DNA of 64,000 bases from Mariniflexile sp. AS56 (GCF_030552475.1 NZ_JAUPED010000002.1:62001-126000), one strand, 5' to 3'. Counted from the stretch's first letter, positions 1 to 10,062 are shown. Notes: generated by a model not told the origin, from the sequence alone. Made by a program: numbers and translations.

Positions 1-3000
1 ACAGAAACTGTAGCTATTGAAATAATAAACCCACCATTATTAACAGCGACTTCAGCATTAACAAAACCATTAACATGTACCGATGGTGAGATTACCGTGT
101 ATCCAGTAGGAGGGACACCGCCTTATTACTATTTTGTAAATAGTACCACTGTTTTTCAAAGTACACCCGTAATTACAGTACCAACGGCTGGGGTTTACGA
201 TATTACTGTTGTAGATTCTAATAACTGTTCTGCTGAAACATCTATTACGGTGAGTGCTACACCAGCACCCGATTTTACAGTTAATAAAACAGATATTTTA
301 TGTTCTGATGCTGGTGATACAGGAGTTATTACGGTGAACGTTACAAATACGAATGGAAACAGTTTAATGTATAGTATTGATAATGGCGTAACCTTCTTTA
401 ATTCAGCGACCTTTACAGGATTGGCTGCAGGAAGTTATGATGTCGTTGTGCAATATACTGCAGGAACCGATGCTTGTGTATCAACCCCGCAACCAATAAC
501 GATTACTACGGCAACGGCTATTGATGCTACCGCGACATTAAGCACACCATATACATGTACCACAAACGGTGTTATTACCGTATCGGGTGTTACAGGAGGT
601 GCTTCACCATATACGTATAGTATTGATGGTGTGAATTTCCAAACTGGTTTAACTTTTTCTGGTCTTGTAAATGGAACTTATACGGTAACCATAAGAGATG
701 CGAGTGATTGTACCTTTACAGCAATACCTGTAACGATAGACCCGTTAAACCCTCCAACAGATTTAAGTTTTAGTAACACGCCTATTAGTTGTCCGTCAAT
801 CACTTCTAGTGTAACGGTTACCGCGACTGGTGGTGTTGGAACTTTAGAATATCAAATTATTACCCCAACGGGATCTGCAACAGCATACCAAACGTCAAAT
901 ACTTTTGCAGGCTTAACACCAAATACTTATACCTTTAGAGTACGAGATGCAAACGACTGTGTTTATACAGAATCGTATACAATAGCGCCTTTAGTACCAA
1001 TCACATTAAATACCGTTTTAACTAAAGATTTAGACTGTACGGCTTCACCAGATGCTATAATAACAGGGACATTCTCAGGAGGAGTTGCTCCATTTACTTA
1101 TGCAGTATCTGTAAATGGCGGTACGTATAGTTCATTAGGAACAACACCTTCACCTTTTAACTATACAACACCAACCAATGGTACTTACCAGTTTCAAGTA
1201 ACCGATGTGAATGGTTGTACTGCGGAATCGAGTGTACAGACCGTCAATGCGATTTCGTTACCCAATATTATTTCTGTAGTACAAACACAGCAAATTTTAT
1301 GTAACGGTGATAGTTCAGCAGCAATTGATATAACGATAGATAATACTGTAGGTACGCCAGCCTTTACCATTAATGTAAATAATGATACCACAGGAACAAA
1401 TTATGGTACACAAACATCTAGTTTACCAGCCGGAACTTATACTATAACTTTAACCGATTCAAAATCGTGTATAGATACTGAAACGATTGTTATTGGAGAA
1501 CCAACACCTATTAATGTAGTTCACCATGCAGTCGATATTAGTTGTGACCCTATTTTTGGAGTTTCAAAAGGATCTGTTATTGTCGATGCTGTTTCAGGAG
1601 GAACTGCTCCTTATAATTATTTTGTTACAGGAACTAATGGGTATTCAGATTTAGAACTTAATTCATCAGGTTCAACTTCTGTAACTTTTGATGTCGTTGA
1701 TTTCGGATTGTATCAAATAAACGTCGTGGATGCTAATGGCTGTTCAATTTTAATTCAGGATGTTTTAGTTGCGTCTCCCCCAAATAATTTAGATATCAAT
1801 ATCGATACTACTGCAGATTGTATTACTGGCGGGCAAGCAGAAATTAGTGTAGGTACCGCGTTATCGAGTGCTGGTCCTTTCTTCTTTAGTATTTATAATG
1901 GTACTACTTCTGTATATCCAAATCCACCAGGAACTTGGTTTCCAGAAGATGGTTTGGGTAGCAAAAAAACAACTTTTACAGGCTTGGTTCCAGGAGTTAC
2001 TTATACATTTATTGTTTATGATGATGCTACAAATTGTAGTTATTATGAAACGGCTACTACAGCAATCCCAACAAATTCAACATTAACTACAAGTGCATTA
2101 ACCTCTAATAATATCACCTGTGTTGGAAGTGACGACGGAAATGTGTCTTTTTCAATTAACAGCATATATGGTGTTCCAACAACAGTAAGTTATGAAGTTT
2201 GGGATTCTCTAGCTACAACACCAACGGGAGTTATTGGAACTGGCGTGGTACCAGCAGGAGGTTCTTTAGCTATAACCGATTTTGGAGCCTTACCATTTGG
2301 AACTTATTTTGTTTTAGTAACGGAAACTGTAGGGCCTAATGCAGGATGTAGTGTGGTAACAGATACTTTTAATATTACAGAATCTGCCATCGATTTAAGT
2401 ATTAGTGCATCAGTTGATAAAAATGCCAATTGTAATACCAATTCAGGTGTAATAAGTGCCATCGCAAGAGATGGAACAGCGCCTTATTTATATCAATTAA
2501 CCACATCGGCGACACCGCCTTTAGCAACCGATCTGGCTTGGTCATCTGCAACAACCTTCAATCGAGATGCAGGTAGTTATTATGTGCATGTTATAGATGC
2601 ATATGGTTGTATCAAATCGACAGCCGTAGTTGTTTTGGCTTCAGATCCTTTACCAGTAATTTCAGCAACCTTAAATAATCAATGTACAGCAATTGAAGGT
2701 AGTTATGTTATAGATGTGACATTAACAACAGCAGGTATTGCACCTTATGCGTATAGTATTGATGGTGGCGCTTTTCAAACTAAAACAGCACCATTTAGTA
2801 TATCAAATTTAGCCTCTGGAAGTCATACTGTTGAGGTTAGAGATGCCAATGGATGTGGTAATTTAGTAACTGTAGATGTTGTTGCTCCTTTAAGTTTAGC
2901 ACCAGCGGTTACGGCCTTACCAACATGTAATGATAATGATGGCGAATTAACCATAACAGGTTCTGGTGGTACAGGTGTTTATACATATAGCATGAGTCCT

Positions 3001-5649
3001 GCAGCAGGAACCGTTAGTGGAAATATGATTTCAGGATTACCTTCTGGAACATATACCGTCACCATAACAGATGTAACTACATTGTGTACTGCAGATGTTT
3101 CAGTGTTTTTACCTTCAGCAAATTTACCAACAGTCACTTTAGGAGCGCCTACTCAGGTTACTTGTTTTGGAGATTCTAATGGAACTTTTGAAGTGAGTGT
3201 AAACGGTTATTCTGGTGCTTATTCTTTTGAAGTTTTTAATAGTTCAGGAACTTCTGTAAACGGCGTTGTTTCAACAAATACGACTACAAATCCATTCGTA
3301 GTAACAGGAATTGCAGCAGGGAATTATACCGTAGTAATTACAGAAACTGCGAGCCCGTTTTGTTCAGCAACTTCAAATGTTATAACTATTGCGTCACCTA
3401 TAAACCCACTAACAGTAGCGGTTTCGGAAACTTCGAATGTAACTTGTGATGATGATAAAGGAACTATTACAGCTATGGCAAATGGAGGTTATGGAACTTA
3501 TGAATATGAATTAACAGGAGCCGCTACCGTAGCGTATTCCTCGAATGGTACTTTTAGAAATTTATCAGCAGGAACGTATACCGTGAATGCTAGAGATGCA
3601 GGCGGATGTATTGTTTCAAATACGGTAACGCTAACCGTTCCCGCACCAATAAATGCAACAGTAACCGCAAGTACCACAACTTTATCTTGTTTTGGAGATA
3701 GAAATGCCACTATTACTGCTAGTGCCGTAACGGGTGGTCAAGGTAGTAATTATAGTTTTACACTACATATGGTCGCAGCAACTGTAACAGCGTCTGGTCC
3801 GCAAAGTAGCCCCGTATTTAGTGGGCTAGGAGTAGGGACTTATTATGTAGTTGTTACCGATGGTTATAACTGTCAGTTTACATCCCCAAATATTGTAATA
3901 ACCGAACCAACACAAGTACAGACCACTTTAGCTAAAGAAACGTCTCAAACGTGTTTAACCAATTCAACATTAAGATTACGTGCCACAGGAGGTACTGGCC
4001 CTTATACTTACAGTGATACCGCAAATTTCGCAACCGTTCTTGGAACTTTTGCTTCACAGTCTGTACCAATTTCTGTAACACCAGGAACTTATATGTATTA
4101 TGTTCGAGATACCAATGGTTGTGTTGCGAACGTATCAAATCAAGTGAAAATAGATCCGCTACCAACTTTAGTTGTTAATTTAGATGCTACTAATGCTACT
4201 ATTAATTGTGCTGGCGATACAACGGGTGTTATTGTAGCAAAAGCACAAGGAGGTTTAGGTAGTTATGTGTATACCTTGCAAGATGGTTCTGGAACAAATA
4301 TTCCGGGAGCTACTCAAAACAGTCCAGGCGTTTTTACAGAACTTTCTATAGGAACCTATCAAGTACGGGTAGATAGTGGTGATTGTTTAACCACCACATC
4401 TCAAGTAACTATTACGCAACCAGCGGCGCCACTAACAGCGAATTTTGTTGCAGAAGATGTTACTTGTCCAGGAACAAATAATGGACGTTTAGAAATTACG
4501 GCTTCAGGAGGAACAGGTGTTATTAAGTATGCTATTTCACCTAGATTAGATCAATTTTTTGAAACTTCCATATTTACAAAATTAGCTCCAGGAAATTATC
4601 AAGCCATGGCTCAAGACGAATTGGGTTGTTTTGTTATTTATGATTTCATAATAAACGAACCATTACCTGTAAGTCTTAGTATTGTAGCAAACTCTTTAAT
4701 TCCAGAAGTGTGTGAAGGTGATATGAATGGTGAGTTTAGTATCGATATTTCTGGAGGAAACATGCCTTACAGTGTCGTTTTAGACGATATTAACGGAACT
4801 TATATAACAGGAACAGCAACACAAACCCAATTCGATTTTACAAATTTAGCGGGTGGTGATCATATTGTTTATGTTCGTGATGATCTTGGTTGTGAAACCG
4901 AATGGAATATAACGTTTCCAGAATCGGTTACAATTAACCCTGAAGTTACCGTGGAATTTGGTTGTACCAATAACATATCTACCAATTTAGTTACCGTTAC
5001 TGTAGATGCCAGTATAACTAATCTTGCAGATTTAGATTATTCATTAGACGGTGGAACCTACCAAGCAAGCAACGAATTTGTAAACGTTCCAGCTGGTTTA
5101 GGACACTATATAGATGTAAGACATACCAATGGATGTATTCAAAGAACAGAAGATTTTGATATCGAACAATACAATCAATTAGCTTTAGTTTTAGAAAATG
5201 GCGACTTGAATGAAATTGTAGCAGTAACTACAGGTGGTTCTGGCGATTATGAGTACACCTTAAATGGCGAATCGTATGGCACGACTAATAGATTTTTAAT
5301 TTATGAGTCGGGTGATTATACCGTAACAGTAACCGATAGTTTTGGTTGTTTTGCTTCTGCTACAGGCTATTTTGAGTTTGTAGATCTATGTATTCCTAAC
5401 TACTTCACACCAAATAGTGATGGTGTTTTAGATACTTGGGGACCTGGATGTGCATCGCAATACAGAGACATGACCTTTAATATCTTTGATAGATACGGAC
5501 GTAAAGTAGCTACTTTAGGTGTGAATGATAAATGGGATGGAAAATACCATGGTATCGAATTGCCAACAGGTGATTATTGGTATGTTGTTAAACTGAATGA
5601 TAAAAAGTACGATCGTGAGTTTGTTGGACATTTTACGTTATACAGATAA
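1..5649 (+). CDS. SprB-repeat surface protein with type-B T9SS C-terminal sorting domain (5' end outside window)
   Basis: The frame is open from base 1, so the gene starts upstream and at least 1882 codons are present. The protein is a chain of about 18-20 SprB-like repeats of roughly 80-100 residues. Each ends in a beta-strand phrase such as GTYTVTIRDASDC, HTVEVRDANGC or DYTVTVTDSFGC, with a conserved Cys near each repeat boundary and GG(T/V)xPYxY near its middle. The last 85 residues (CIPNYFTPNSDGVLDTWGP, then FNIFDRYGRKV, WDGKYHG, GDYWYVVKL) are the gliding-motility-associated type-B C-terminal domain used for type IX secretion. Proteins of this class are large cell-surface adhesins, of which SprB is the gliding adhesin. 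The PorP/SprF gene follows after 41 bases, the usual arrangement for type-B substrates and their dedicated outer-membrane partner. Family assignment is firm; the ligand is unknown. Confidence 0.93.
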   Translation, partial: TETVAIEIINPPLLTATSALTKPLTCTDGEITVYPVGGTPPYYYFVNSTTVFQSTPVITVPTAGVYDITVVDSNNCSAETSITVSATPAPDFTVNKTDILCSDAGDTGVITVNVTNTNGNSLMYSIDNGVTFFNSATFTGLAAGSYDVVVQYTAGTDACVSTPQPITITTATAIDATATLSTPYTCTTNGVITVSGVTGGASPYTYSIDGVNFQTGLTFSGLVNGTYTVTIRDASDCTFTAIPVTIDPLNPPTDLSFSNTPISCPSITSSVTVTATGGVGTLEYQIITPTGSATAYQTSNTFAGLTPNTYTFRVRDANDCVYTESYTIAPLVPITLNTVLTKDLDCTASPDAIITGTFSGGVAPFTYAVSVNGGTYSSLGTTPSPFNYTTPTNGTYQFQVTDVNGCTAESSVQTVNAISLPNIISVVQTQQILCNGDSSAAIDITIDNTVGTPAFTINVNNDTTGTNYGTQTSSLPAGTYTITLTDSKSCIDTETIVIGEPTPINVVHHAVDISCDPIFGVSKGSVIVDAVSGGTAPYNYFVTGTNGYSDLELNSSGSTSVTFDVVDFGLYQINVVDANGCSILIQDVLVASPPNNLDINIDTTADCITGGQAEISVGTALSSAGPFFFSIYNGTTSVYPNPPGTWFPEDGLGSKKTTFTGLVPGVTYTFIVYDDATNCSYYETATTAIPTNSTLTTSALTSNNITCVGSDDGNVSFSINSIYGVPTTVSYEVWDSLATTPTGVIGTGVVPAGGSLAITDFGALPFGTYFVLVTETVGPNAGCSVVTDTFNITESAIDLSISASVDKNANCNTNSGVISAIARDGTAPYLYQLTTSATPPLATDLAWSSATTFNRDAGSYYVHVIDAYGCIKSTAVVVLASDPLPVISATLNNQCTAIEGSYVIDVTLTTAGIAPYAYSIDGGAFQTKTAPFSISNLASGSHTVEVRDANGCGNLVTVDVVAPLSLAPAVTALPTCNDNDGELTITGSGGTGVYTYSMSPAAGTVSGNMISGLPSGTYTVTITDVTTLCTADVSVFLPSANLPTVTLGAPTQVTCFGDSNGTFEVSVNGYSGAYSFEVFNSSGTSVNGVVSTNTTTNPFVVTGIAAGNYTVVITETASPFCSATSNVITIASPINPLTVAVSETSNVTCDDDKGTITAMANGGYGTYEYELTGAATVAYSSNGTFRNLSAGTYTVNARDAGGCIVSNTVTLTVPAPINATVTASTTTLSCFGDRNATITASAVTGGQGSNYSFTLHMVAATVTASGPQSSPVFSGLGVGTYYVVVTDGYNCQFTSPNIVITEPTQVQTTLAKETSQTCLTNSTLRLRATGGTGPYTYSDTANFATVLGTFASQSVPISVTPGTYMYYVRDTNGCVANVSNQVKIDPLPTLVVNLDATNATINCAGDTTGVIVAKAQGGLGSYVYTLQDGSGTNIPGATQNSPGVFTELSIGTYQVRVDSGDCLTTTSQVTITQPAAPLTANFVAEDVTCPGTNNGRLEITASGGTGVIKYAISPRLDQFFETSIFTKLAPGNYQAMAQDELGCFVIYDFIINEPLPVSLSIVANSLIPEVCEGDMNGEFSIDISGGNMPYSVVLDDINGTYITGTATQTQFDFTNLAGGDHIVYVRDDLGCETEWNITFPESVTINPEVTVEFGCTNNISTNLVTVTVDASITNLADLDYSLDGGTYQASNEFVNVPAGLGHYIDVRHTNGCIQRTEDFDIEQYNQLALVLENGDLNEIVAVTTGGSGDYEYTLNGESYGTTNRFLIYESGDYTVTVTDSFGCFASATGYFEFVDLCIPNYFTPNSDGVLDTWGPGCASQYRDMTFNIFDRYGRKVATLGVNDKWDGKYHGIELPTGDYWYVVKLNDKKYDREFVGHFTLYR

Positions 5650-5690
5650 AAGATCATTAGTGGTGTTAATCACTAAATAATAAAAATAAT

Positions 5691-6668
5691 ATGCGGAAAT
5701 CAATCATATATCTTCTTCTTGTAATCATAGCAAATAGCTATGGTCAAGAGCTTAATTTGCCTGTTTTTACACAGTATTTAGCCGATAATCATTTTGTGAT
5801 CTCGCCAACCTATGCGGGTATTGGAGATAATTTGAAGATTAGAGCAAACGGTTTAACGCAATGGGTGGGTATTAAAGATGCACCGGATAACCAATCGATT
5901 TATGCCGATTTTAGAATAGCAAGTCGCTCTGGTATTGGTATGTCTTTTTATGGCGATAGAAATGGTAACACCATTCAAACAGGGGCGAAGTTTTCTTTTG
6001 CTCACCATCTTATTTTAGACTACTATTCAAAGCAGTATTTGTCCTTCGGAATATCTTATAATATCAACCATTTTAAAATCGACATACATAATTTTGAAGC
6101 AACGTATGAGCAACCTATAATAGACCCGTTTGTTACTGATGATAGAGCGACCACCAATAGTAATTTTGATGTGGGTGCTTTGTATAGAAACAAAGGCTTC
6201 TTTGCAAGTTTCAACGCCAATAATATTCTTGAAAAGAAGGTTGATGATGACATCAGAGTATCAGAACCGAGTATGCTTTTAAACTATCAATTATATTCAG
6301 GCTACACATTTAAGGGGCCAAAAAAGAGCGGACTAGAATTTGAACCTTCTATCTATTACCAAATGTTTAGTAGTGATAAACGTTCTAGTACCGATGTTAA
6401 TTTTAAGTTTAGAAAATTCGATAGAAACGAAGACTATTATTGGGCAGGTATCTCGTACCGTTATTTAAATGATCAGTTTTTAAAGCCATTAAATATAGGT
6501 CCTATGGCAGGGTTTAAGAAGAATATTTTCTATTTTGGTTATGCCTATCAAATAACGATGAATGAACTGTTTGCTTATAACTCCGGTACCCATGTTATTA
6601 CTATTGGATTAGATTTTCTGCAGGGTATTAGTAACTGTCCATGTACACAAAGTCCTGTGCACGATTAA
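5691..6668 (+). CDS. PorP/SprF family type IX secretion system outer-membrane protein
   Basis: The 325-residue product starts with a signal peptide (about residues 1-19, ending SYGQ) and the family opening LPVFTQYLADNHFVISPTYAG, in which mature PorP/SprF proteins announce the first barrel strands. The rest is a series of amphipathic strands with aromatic residues, consistent with a 14-stranded outer-membrane barrel. SprF is needed for surface delivery of SprB, and PorP-type proteins tether the PorE/periplasmic part of the type IX machinery. Being directly downstream of the type-B adhesin gene suggests this copy serves that adhesin. The last residues (SNCPCTQSPVHD) contain two cysteines in a short tail after the barrel. 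Start is an ATG with no competing upstream ATG. Confidence 0.92.
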   Translation: MRKSIIYLLLVIIANSYGQELNLPVFTQYLADNHFVISPTYAGIGDNLKIRANGLTQWVGIKDAPDNQSIYADFRIASRSGIGMSFYGDRNGNTIQTGAKFSFAHHLILDYYSKQYLSFGISYNINHFKIDIHNFEATYEQPIIDPFVTDDRATTNSNFDVGALYRNKGFFASFNANNILEKKVDDDIRVSEPSMLLNYQLYSGYTFKGPKKSGLEFEPSIYYQMFSSDKRSSTDVNFKFRKFDRNEDYYWAGISYRYLNDQFLKPLNIGPMAGFKKNIFYFGYAYQITMNELFAYNSGTHVITIGLDFLQGISNCPCTQSPVHD

Positions 6669-6702
6669 TTTGTTTTTTATAAATTATACCAAAGTGATAC
6701 AC

Positions 6703-6710
6703 TATTTTTG
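6703..6710 (+). promoter_or_regulatory. Bacteroidota-type -7 element upstream of the MFS gene
   Basis: TATTTTTG matches TAnnTTTG. No clear TTG lies 19-20 bases upstream. If used, transcription would begin near 6717, at the foot of the hairpin at 6718-6741. Confidence 0.4.
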
Positions 6711-6717
6711 CATTTTG

Positions 6718-6745
6718 AAAGACGAAACCTGTTGCGTCTTTTTTT
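6718..6745 (+). terminator. Hairpin with T run between the PorP/SprF and MFS genes
   Basis: AAAGACG pairs with CGTCTTT (7 base pairs, 10-base loop) and a T run follows to 6745. It can end transcription from the adhesin/PorP unit. Because a -7-like element sits just upstream, it could also act as an attenuator for the MFS gene. Confidence 0.6.
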
Positions 6746-6769
6746 AAGTTAAATTAGAGATCATTAATA

Positions 6770-7915
6770 ATGGAATTAAGAAAAAAACAACGCATCGCCC
6801 TTAGTATTTATTTTTTCTTATCGGGTATTTGCTTTGCATCATGGGCGTCGCGTATTCCCACGATTAAAGATTTTTTTAATTTGAATGAAGCCGAACTAGG
6901 CACCATCCTTTTAGCAATGCCCATAAGTTCTTTAATAGGGCTTCCTATTTCTGGTTGGTTGGTATCAAAATTTGATAGTCGTGTACCACTTATCATCTCG
7001 TTTGTTTTTTTCTCCATAGCTTTAACTTGTATTGGTTTTGCTAATACACCATTTTTATTAGTATTATCGGTTTGTTTGTTTTCGTTTTCAATGCGAATTT
7101 TGAATATTTCGGTAAATACGCAATCTATCACATTACAAAAAAAGTTTGAAAAACGGGTGGTTGGTGCTTTTCATGGCTTGTGGAGTACTGGCGGATTATT
7201 AGGTGTTGCCATTTCAACGCTTATGGTGAAAACGGGTGTTTCTATTCAAATACATTTACTAAGCATTTCTATAGGTGCGCTAATAGTTGCTTTGATAACT
7301 TATCAGTTTACCATTAAAGGTGATATCTCAACCTCAGGAAACAAACTTATAATGGGAAAACCAGACCCGTTTATTTTGTACTTGGGTATTTTAATATTTC
7401 TTGGTGCAATCTGCGAAGGTGGCATGTTCGATTGGAGTGGGGTATACTTTAAAGATGTTGTAAACGAAGAAGTGTTCACCTATGGTTACCTTATGTTTAT
7501 GACGACTATGGCGCTCTCAAGGTTTTTTTGTGATCGTTTAGTTGGCACTTTCGGCTTGCAAAAAATGTATATTCTTAGTTCTGTTTTTATCGCTTCGGGA
7601 ATTGCAATCGCAGTGGCATTTCCATTTTTTTGGTCGGCACTATTCGGTTTCTGTCTTGTAGGTTTTGGTACGGCAGCTATTTTTCCTGTAACCATATCGT
7701 TAGCAGGAACCTCCAAAAAGTATTCACCAGGCATGGCTATTTCTATAATAACCACATACGGTATTGTGGGTATGCTTATCGGGCCACCGTTAATAGGTTA
7801 TTTAGCACAGGCATTCAACTTGAAAAATGCGTTTATTATTTTTATAATTCTCGGGTTGATGTTTATTCCCGTATCACGTTCCTTTTTTAAGTTTCAATCT
7901 AAGAATAATTTATAG
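6770..7915 (+). CDS. MFS transporter, fucose-permease-like architecture
   Basis: The product has 381 residues and about 12 hydrophobic segments in two halves. Helix 1 carries GICFASWASRIPTIK, and the loop between helices 2 and 3 reads SKFDSRVPL, equivalent to the MFS motif A region (GxLaDrxGrk). The chain is slightly shorter than the usual 400 residues. The family moves small solutes by proton- or sodium-coupled facilitation, but the substrate cannot be read from sequence and there are no sugar-metabolism genes next to it. The stop codon abuts the stop codon of the convergent cyclotransferase gene with no bases between, so no separate terminator fits between them. Confidence 0.85.
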   Translation: MELRKKQRIALSIYFFLSGICFASWASRIPTIKDFFNLNEAELGTILLAMPISSLIGLPISGWLVSKFDSRVPLIISFVFFSIALTCIGFANTPFLLVLSVCLFSFSMRILNISVNTQSITLQKKFEKRVVGAFHGLWSTGGLLGVAISTLMVKTGVSIQIHLLSISIGALIVALITYQFTIKGDISTSGNKLIMGKPDPFILYLGILIFLGAICEGGMFDWSGVYFKDVVNEEVFTYGYLMFMTTMALSRFFCDRLVGTFGLQKMYILSSVFIASGIAIAVAFPFFWSALFGFCLVGFGTAAIFPVTISLAGTSKKYSPGMAISIITTYGIVGMLIGPPLIGYLAQAFNLKNAFIIFIILGLMFIPVSRSFFKFQSKNNL

Positions 7916-8953
7916 TTATTGCTTTTCAATAATTTCAACTTCAAATAATTTGTCCCAACGTTTTCCTGTAACAAAAATAGTTTTGGTATCGGGGTTGTAA
8001 GCAATACCATTTAAAACATCTAATCCAGGATGTTGTGTTACTAATTTTTTTAATGGAGAAAAATCAATCACACCAATTACAGCACCGTTTTTAGGGTTAA
8101 TTAAAGCAACACCGTCTTTTTGATAACGGTTTGCATAAATGACGCCGTTTATCCATTCCATTTCGTTAATCTCAACAATTTTACCTTTGTTGGTATAAAC
8201 TTGAATATGGTCTTCTTCAACCAAAGTTTCAGGGTTTAAAATCCAAATGTTTTCGGAACCATCGCTTTTATAAAGTTTTTTAGAATCGTTGCAAATGCCC
8301 CAGCCTTCTTTACTACTTCCGTATTTAAAACTATTTAGTTTTTCAAAGGTATTCACATCATATATAAAACCCGTACCTGCTTGCCATGTAAGTTGGTACA
8401 CTTTATCATTAAGTACAGTTAGACCTTCACCAAAATAAGCATCGGCTAAATTGACGTTTTTTACAATTTCACCTGTTTTGTAATCAACCTGTCTTAATTT
8501 AGATTCTTTACGTTGGCCCGTGCTTTCATATAAATTTCCTTTATAAAACTCAAGTCCTTGTGTGTACGATGTGATATCATGAGGATATTCGTTTATAATA
8601 TTATAGGTATACACTTTAGGGCCTTCACTATTTAAAATAGTAATGGTTGAGGTTGCTATATGTTTTTCATTGTTAAAATAAACTGTAGCTTCGATGGTAT
8701 GTTTTCCTAATTTGAAACTTTCTAATGGAGATGTTTCATTAATTTTTTTTTCGTTTAAGGTATAGCTAACAGAGTCTATTTTATGACTTTTTTTGTTTTC
8801 TAAAGAGAGGTTTAGGGTCTCATTATTTGAAATATCGCCTTTTAAAGCATTCGTTTTTATACTGAAATCACTTTTATTTTGCCCTGTATTGGATCCACAA
8901 GAAATAATTAAGGCGCTTAACGAAATGATTAATAAGTGTTTAAATGTATTCAT
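7916..8953 (-). CDS. Glutaminyl-peptide cyclotransferase, lipoprotein
   Basis: The protein has 345 residues. A lipoprotein signal ends with lipobox LIISC (Cys19), so it is probably anchored in the cell envelope. Residues 25-110 form a beta-rich region without recognised family. From about residue 120 the five-bladed propeller of bacterial/plant-type glutamine cyclotransferase is clear: SYTQGLEFYKGNLYESTGQ, YFGEGLTVL, KEGWGICND, INEMEWINGVIYANRY, DVLNGIAYNPDTKTIFVTGK. The enzyme turns N-terminal Gln into pyroglutamate. In Bacteroidota many exported proteins begin with Gln after signal cleavage, and several proteins in this window end their signal peptide at ...AQ/GQ, so a role in capping exported proteins fits. 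That link is inference. Confidence 0.93.
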   Translation of the reverse strand: MNTFKHLLIISLSALIISCGSNTGQNKSDFSIKTNALKGDISNNETLNLSLENKKSHKIDSVSYTLNEKKINETSPLESFKLGKHTIEATVYFNNEKHIATSTITILNSEGPKVYTYNIINEYPHDITSYTQGLEFYKGNLYESTGQRKESKLRQVDYKTGEIVKNVNLADAYFGEGLTVLNDKVYQLTWQAGTGFIYDVNTFEKLNSFKYGSSKEGWGICNDSKKLYKSDGSENIWILNPETLVEEDHIQVYTNKGKIVEINEMEWINGVIYANRYQKDGVALINPKNGAVIGVIDFSPLKKLVTQHPGLDVLNGIAYNPDTKTIFVTGKRWDKLFEVEIIEKQ

Positions 8954-9007
8954 CTGAAAATTTAAATTTAAAGCAAGATATTTATTTAAAATCAGTTTAA
9001 AAAATCA

Positions 9008-9037
9008 TTGTGTAAATTTTAAAAGATTGTATCTTTG
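9008..9037 (+). promoter_or_regulatory. Promoter of the SRP RNA gene
   Basis: TTG (9008-9010), 19 bases, then TATCTTTG (9030-9037). This is a full match to the Bacteroidota -33/-7 consensus. The RNA begins 4-5 bases after the -7 box. Confidence 0.8.
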
Positions 9038-9041
9038 CAGC

Positions 9042-9135
9042 GGCAAGTCCTACACAACCAGCTCCTGTTGAATCCTCCAGGGCGGGAACGCAGCAAAGGT
9101 AAATGGTCGTAGCGGTGTGATGTAGGTAGCTTGCC
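9042..9135 (+). ncRNA. ffs: Signal recognition particle RNA, small bacterial type (4.5S)
   Basis: The 94-base element is closed by GGCAAG...CTTGCC at its ends. The middle holds the SRP domain IV signature (CCAGGGCGGGAACGCAGCAA, then GGTAAATGG and GTAGCGGTGTGATG), which binds Ffh and the signal peptide at the GGAA tetraloop side. Length and layout match the short SRP RNA of Bacteroidota without an Alu domain. A strong promoter precedes it and a T-rich stretch (ATTTTTTGTTTTTT) follows the closing stem, which probably serves as the terminator. Confidence 0.93.
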
Positions 9136-9257
9136 ATTTTTTGTTTTTTCTACTGTACGAAAAAAATGGTATCAATTTCACTTCAAAAGTTTTAGTTTTC
9201 TGCCCAAATTGTCAAATGCATTGTTAATTTTACATTATCAATAATCAATTATAATAC

Positions 9258-10061
9258 ATGTCTAAAGTTGTTTTAATTACAGGAGGCTCTTCTGGTATAG
9301 GTAAATCGGTTGGTGAATATCTTACTTCAAACGGATTTATAGTATATGGTACGAGTAGAAACCCAGAAAATTATAAAGAAAGCAAATTTCCTATTTTAGA
9401 GCTAGATGTTAAAAATGTGGAAACCATTCAACAAACGGTTAAAACTATTATTGATAAAGAGGGTAGGTTAGACGTGGTTGTGAATAATGCCGGTGCAGGC
9501 ATTACAGGTGCGATTGAGGAAATACCTGATGCGGAGATTAAAGCCAATTTTGATACTAATTTTTTCGGACCCATTAGCGTAATAAAAGCGGTATTGCCAC
9601 AAATGCGTAAGCAACAGGCAGGTTTGATTATTAATATCACATCGATTGCTGGGTATATGGGGTTACCATACCGAGGTGTTTACAGTGCTAGTAAGGGTGC
9701 TTTGGAGTTGCTTACAGAGTCTTTTAGAATGGAATTAAAGGATTTTAATATAAAAATGACCAACATTGCTCCGGGCGATTTTGCAACGAATATAGCAGCT
9801 GGTAGATACCATGCGCCACTTTTAGAAAATTCACCTTACAAAAAACCGTACGGTGATACTTTAAATTTAATGAACACGCATGTTGATAATGGTAGCGACC
9901 CTAATATGATGGCGCATGCCGTTTTAAAGGTTATAAACACTAAAAACCCAAAAGCACATTATAAAGTAGGGGAGTTTATGCAGAAATTTTCTATTGTTTT
10001 AAAGCGTATTTTACCTGATAAGGTTTATGAGAAAATGCTATTGAAACACTATAAATTATAG
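9258..10061 (+). CDS. Short-chain dehydrogenase/reductase (SDR, classical type)
   Basis: The 267-residue chain has the Rossmann motif TGGSSGIG (8-15), NNAG (76-79), catalytic Ser129 in NITSIAG, and YSASK with Tyr142 and Lys146. All catalytic positions are present. The motif GTSR near residue 31 suggests NADP(H) preference, since an Arg follows the second strand. Length and C-terminal segment resemble oxidoreductases acting on ketones or sterol-like substrates, but the substrate is unknown. It lies downstream of the SRP RNA and is convergent with the thioredoxin-fold gene, one base separating the two genes. Confidence 0.9.
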   Translation: MSKVVLITGGSSGIGKSVGEYLTSNGFIVYGTSRNPENYKESKFPILELDVKNVETIQQTVKTIIDKEGRLDVVVNNAGAGITGAIEEIPDAEIKANFDTNFFGPISVIKAVLPQMRKQQAGLIINITSIAGYMGLPYRGVYSASKGALELLTESFRMELKDFNIKMTNIAPGDFATNIAAGRYHAPLLENSPYKKPYGDTLNLMNTHVDNGSDPNMMAHAVLKVINTKNPKAHYKVGEFMQKFSIVLKRILPDKVYEKMLLKHYKL

Positions 10062-10062
10062 G

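Noticed and set aside
1-5649. Internal nucleotide repeats as a possible CRISPR or tandem-repeat array
   Set aside because: The repeats are diverged protein-level SprB units of 80-100 residues without uniform DNA repeats or spacers.
6808-7131. 107-codon minus-strand frame inside the MFS gene
   Set aside because: Fully inside a clear transporter gene on the other strand, product resembles no protein.
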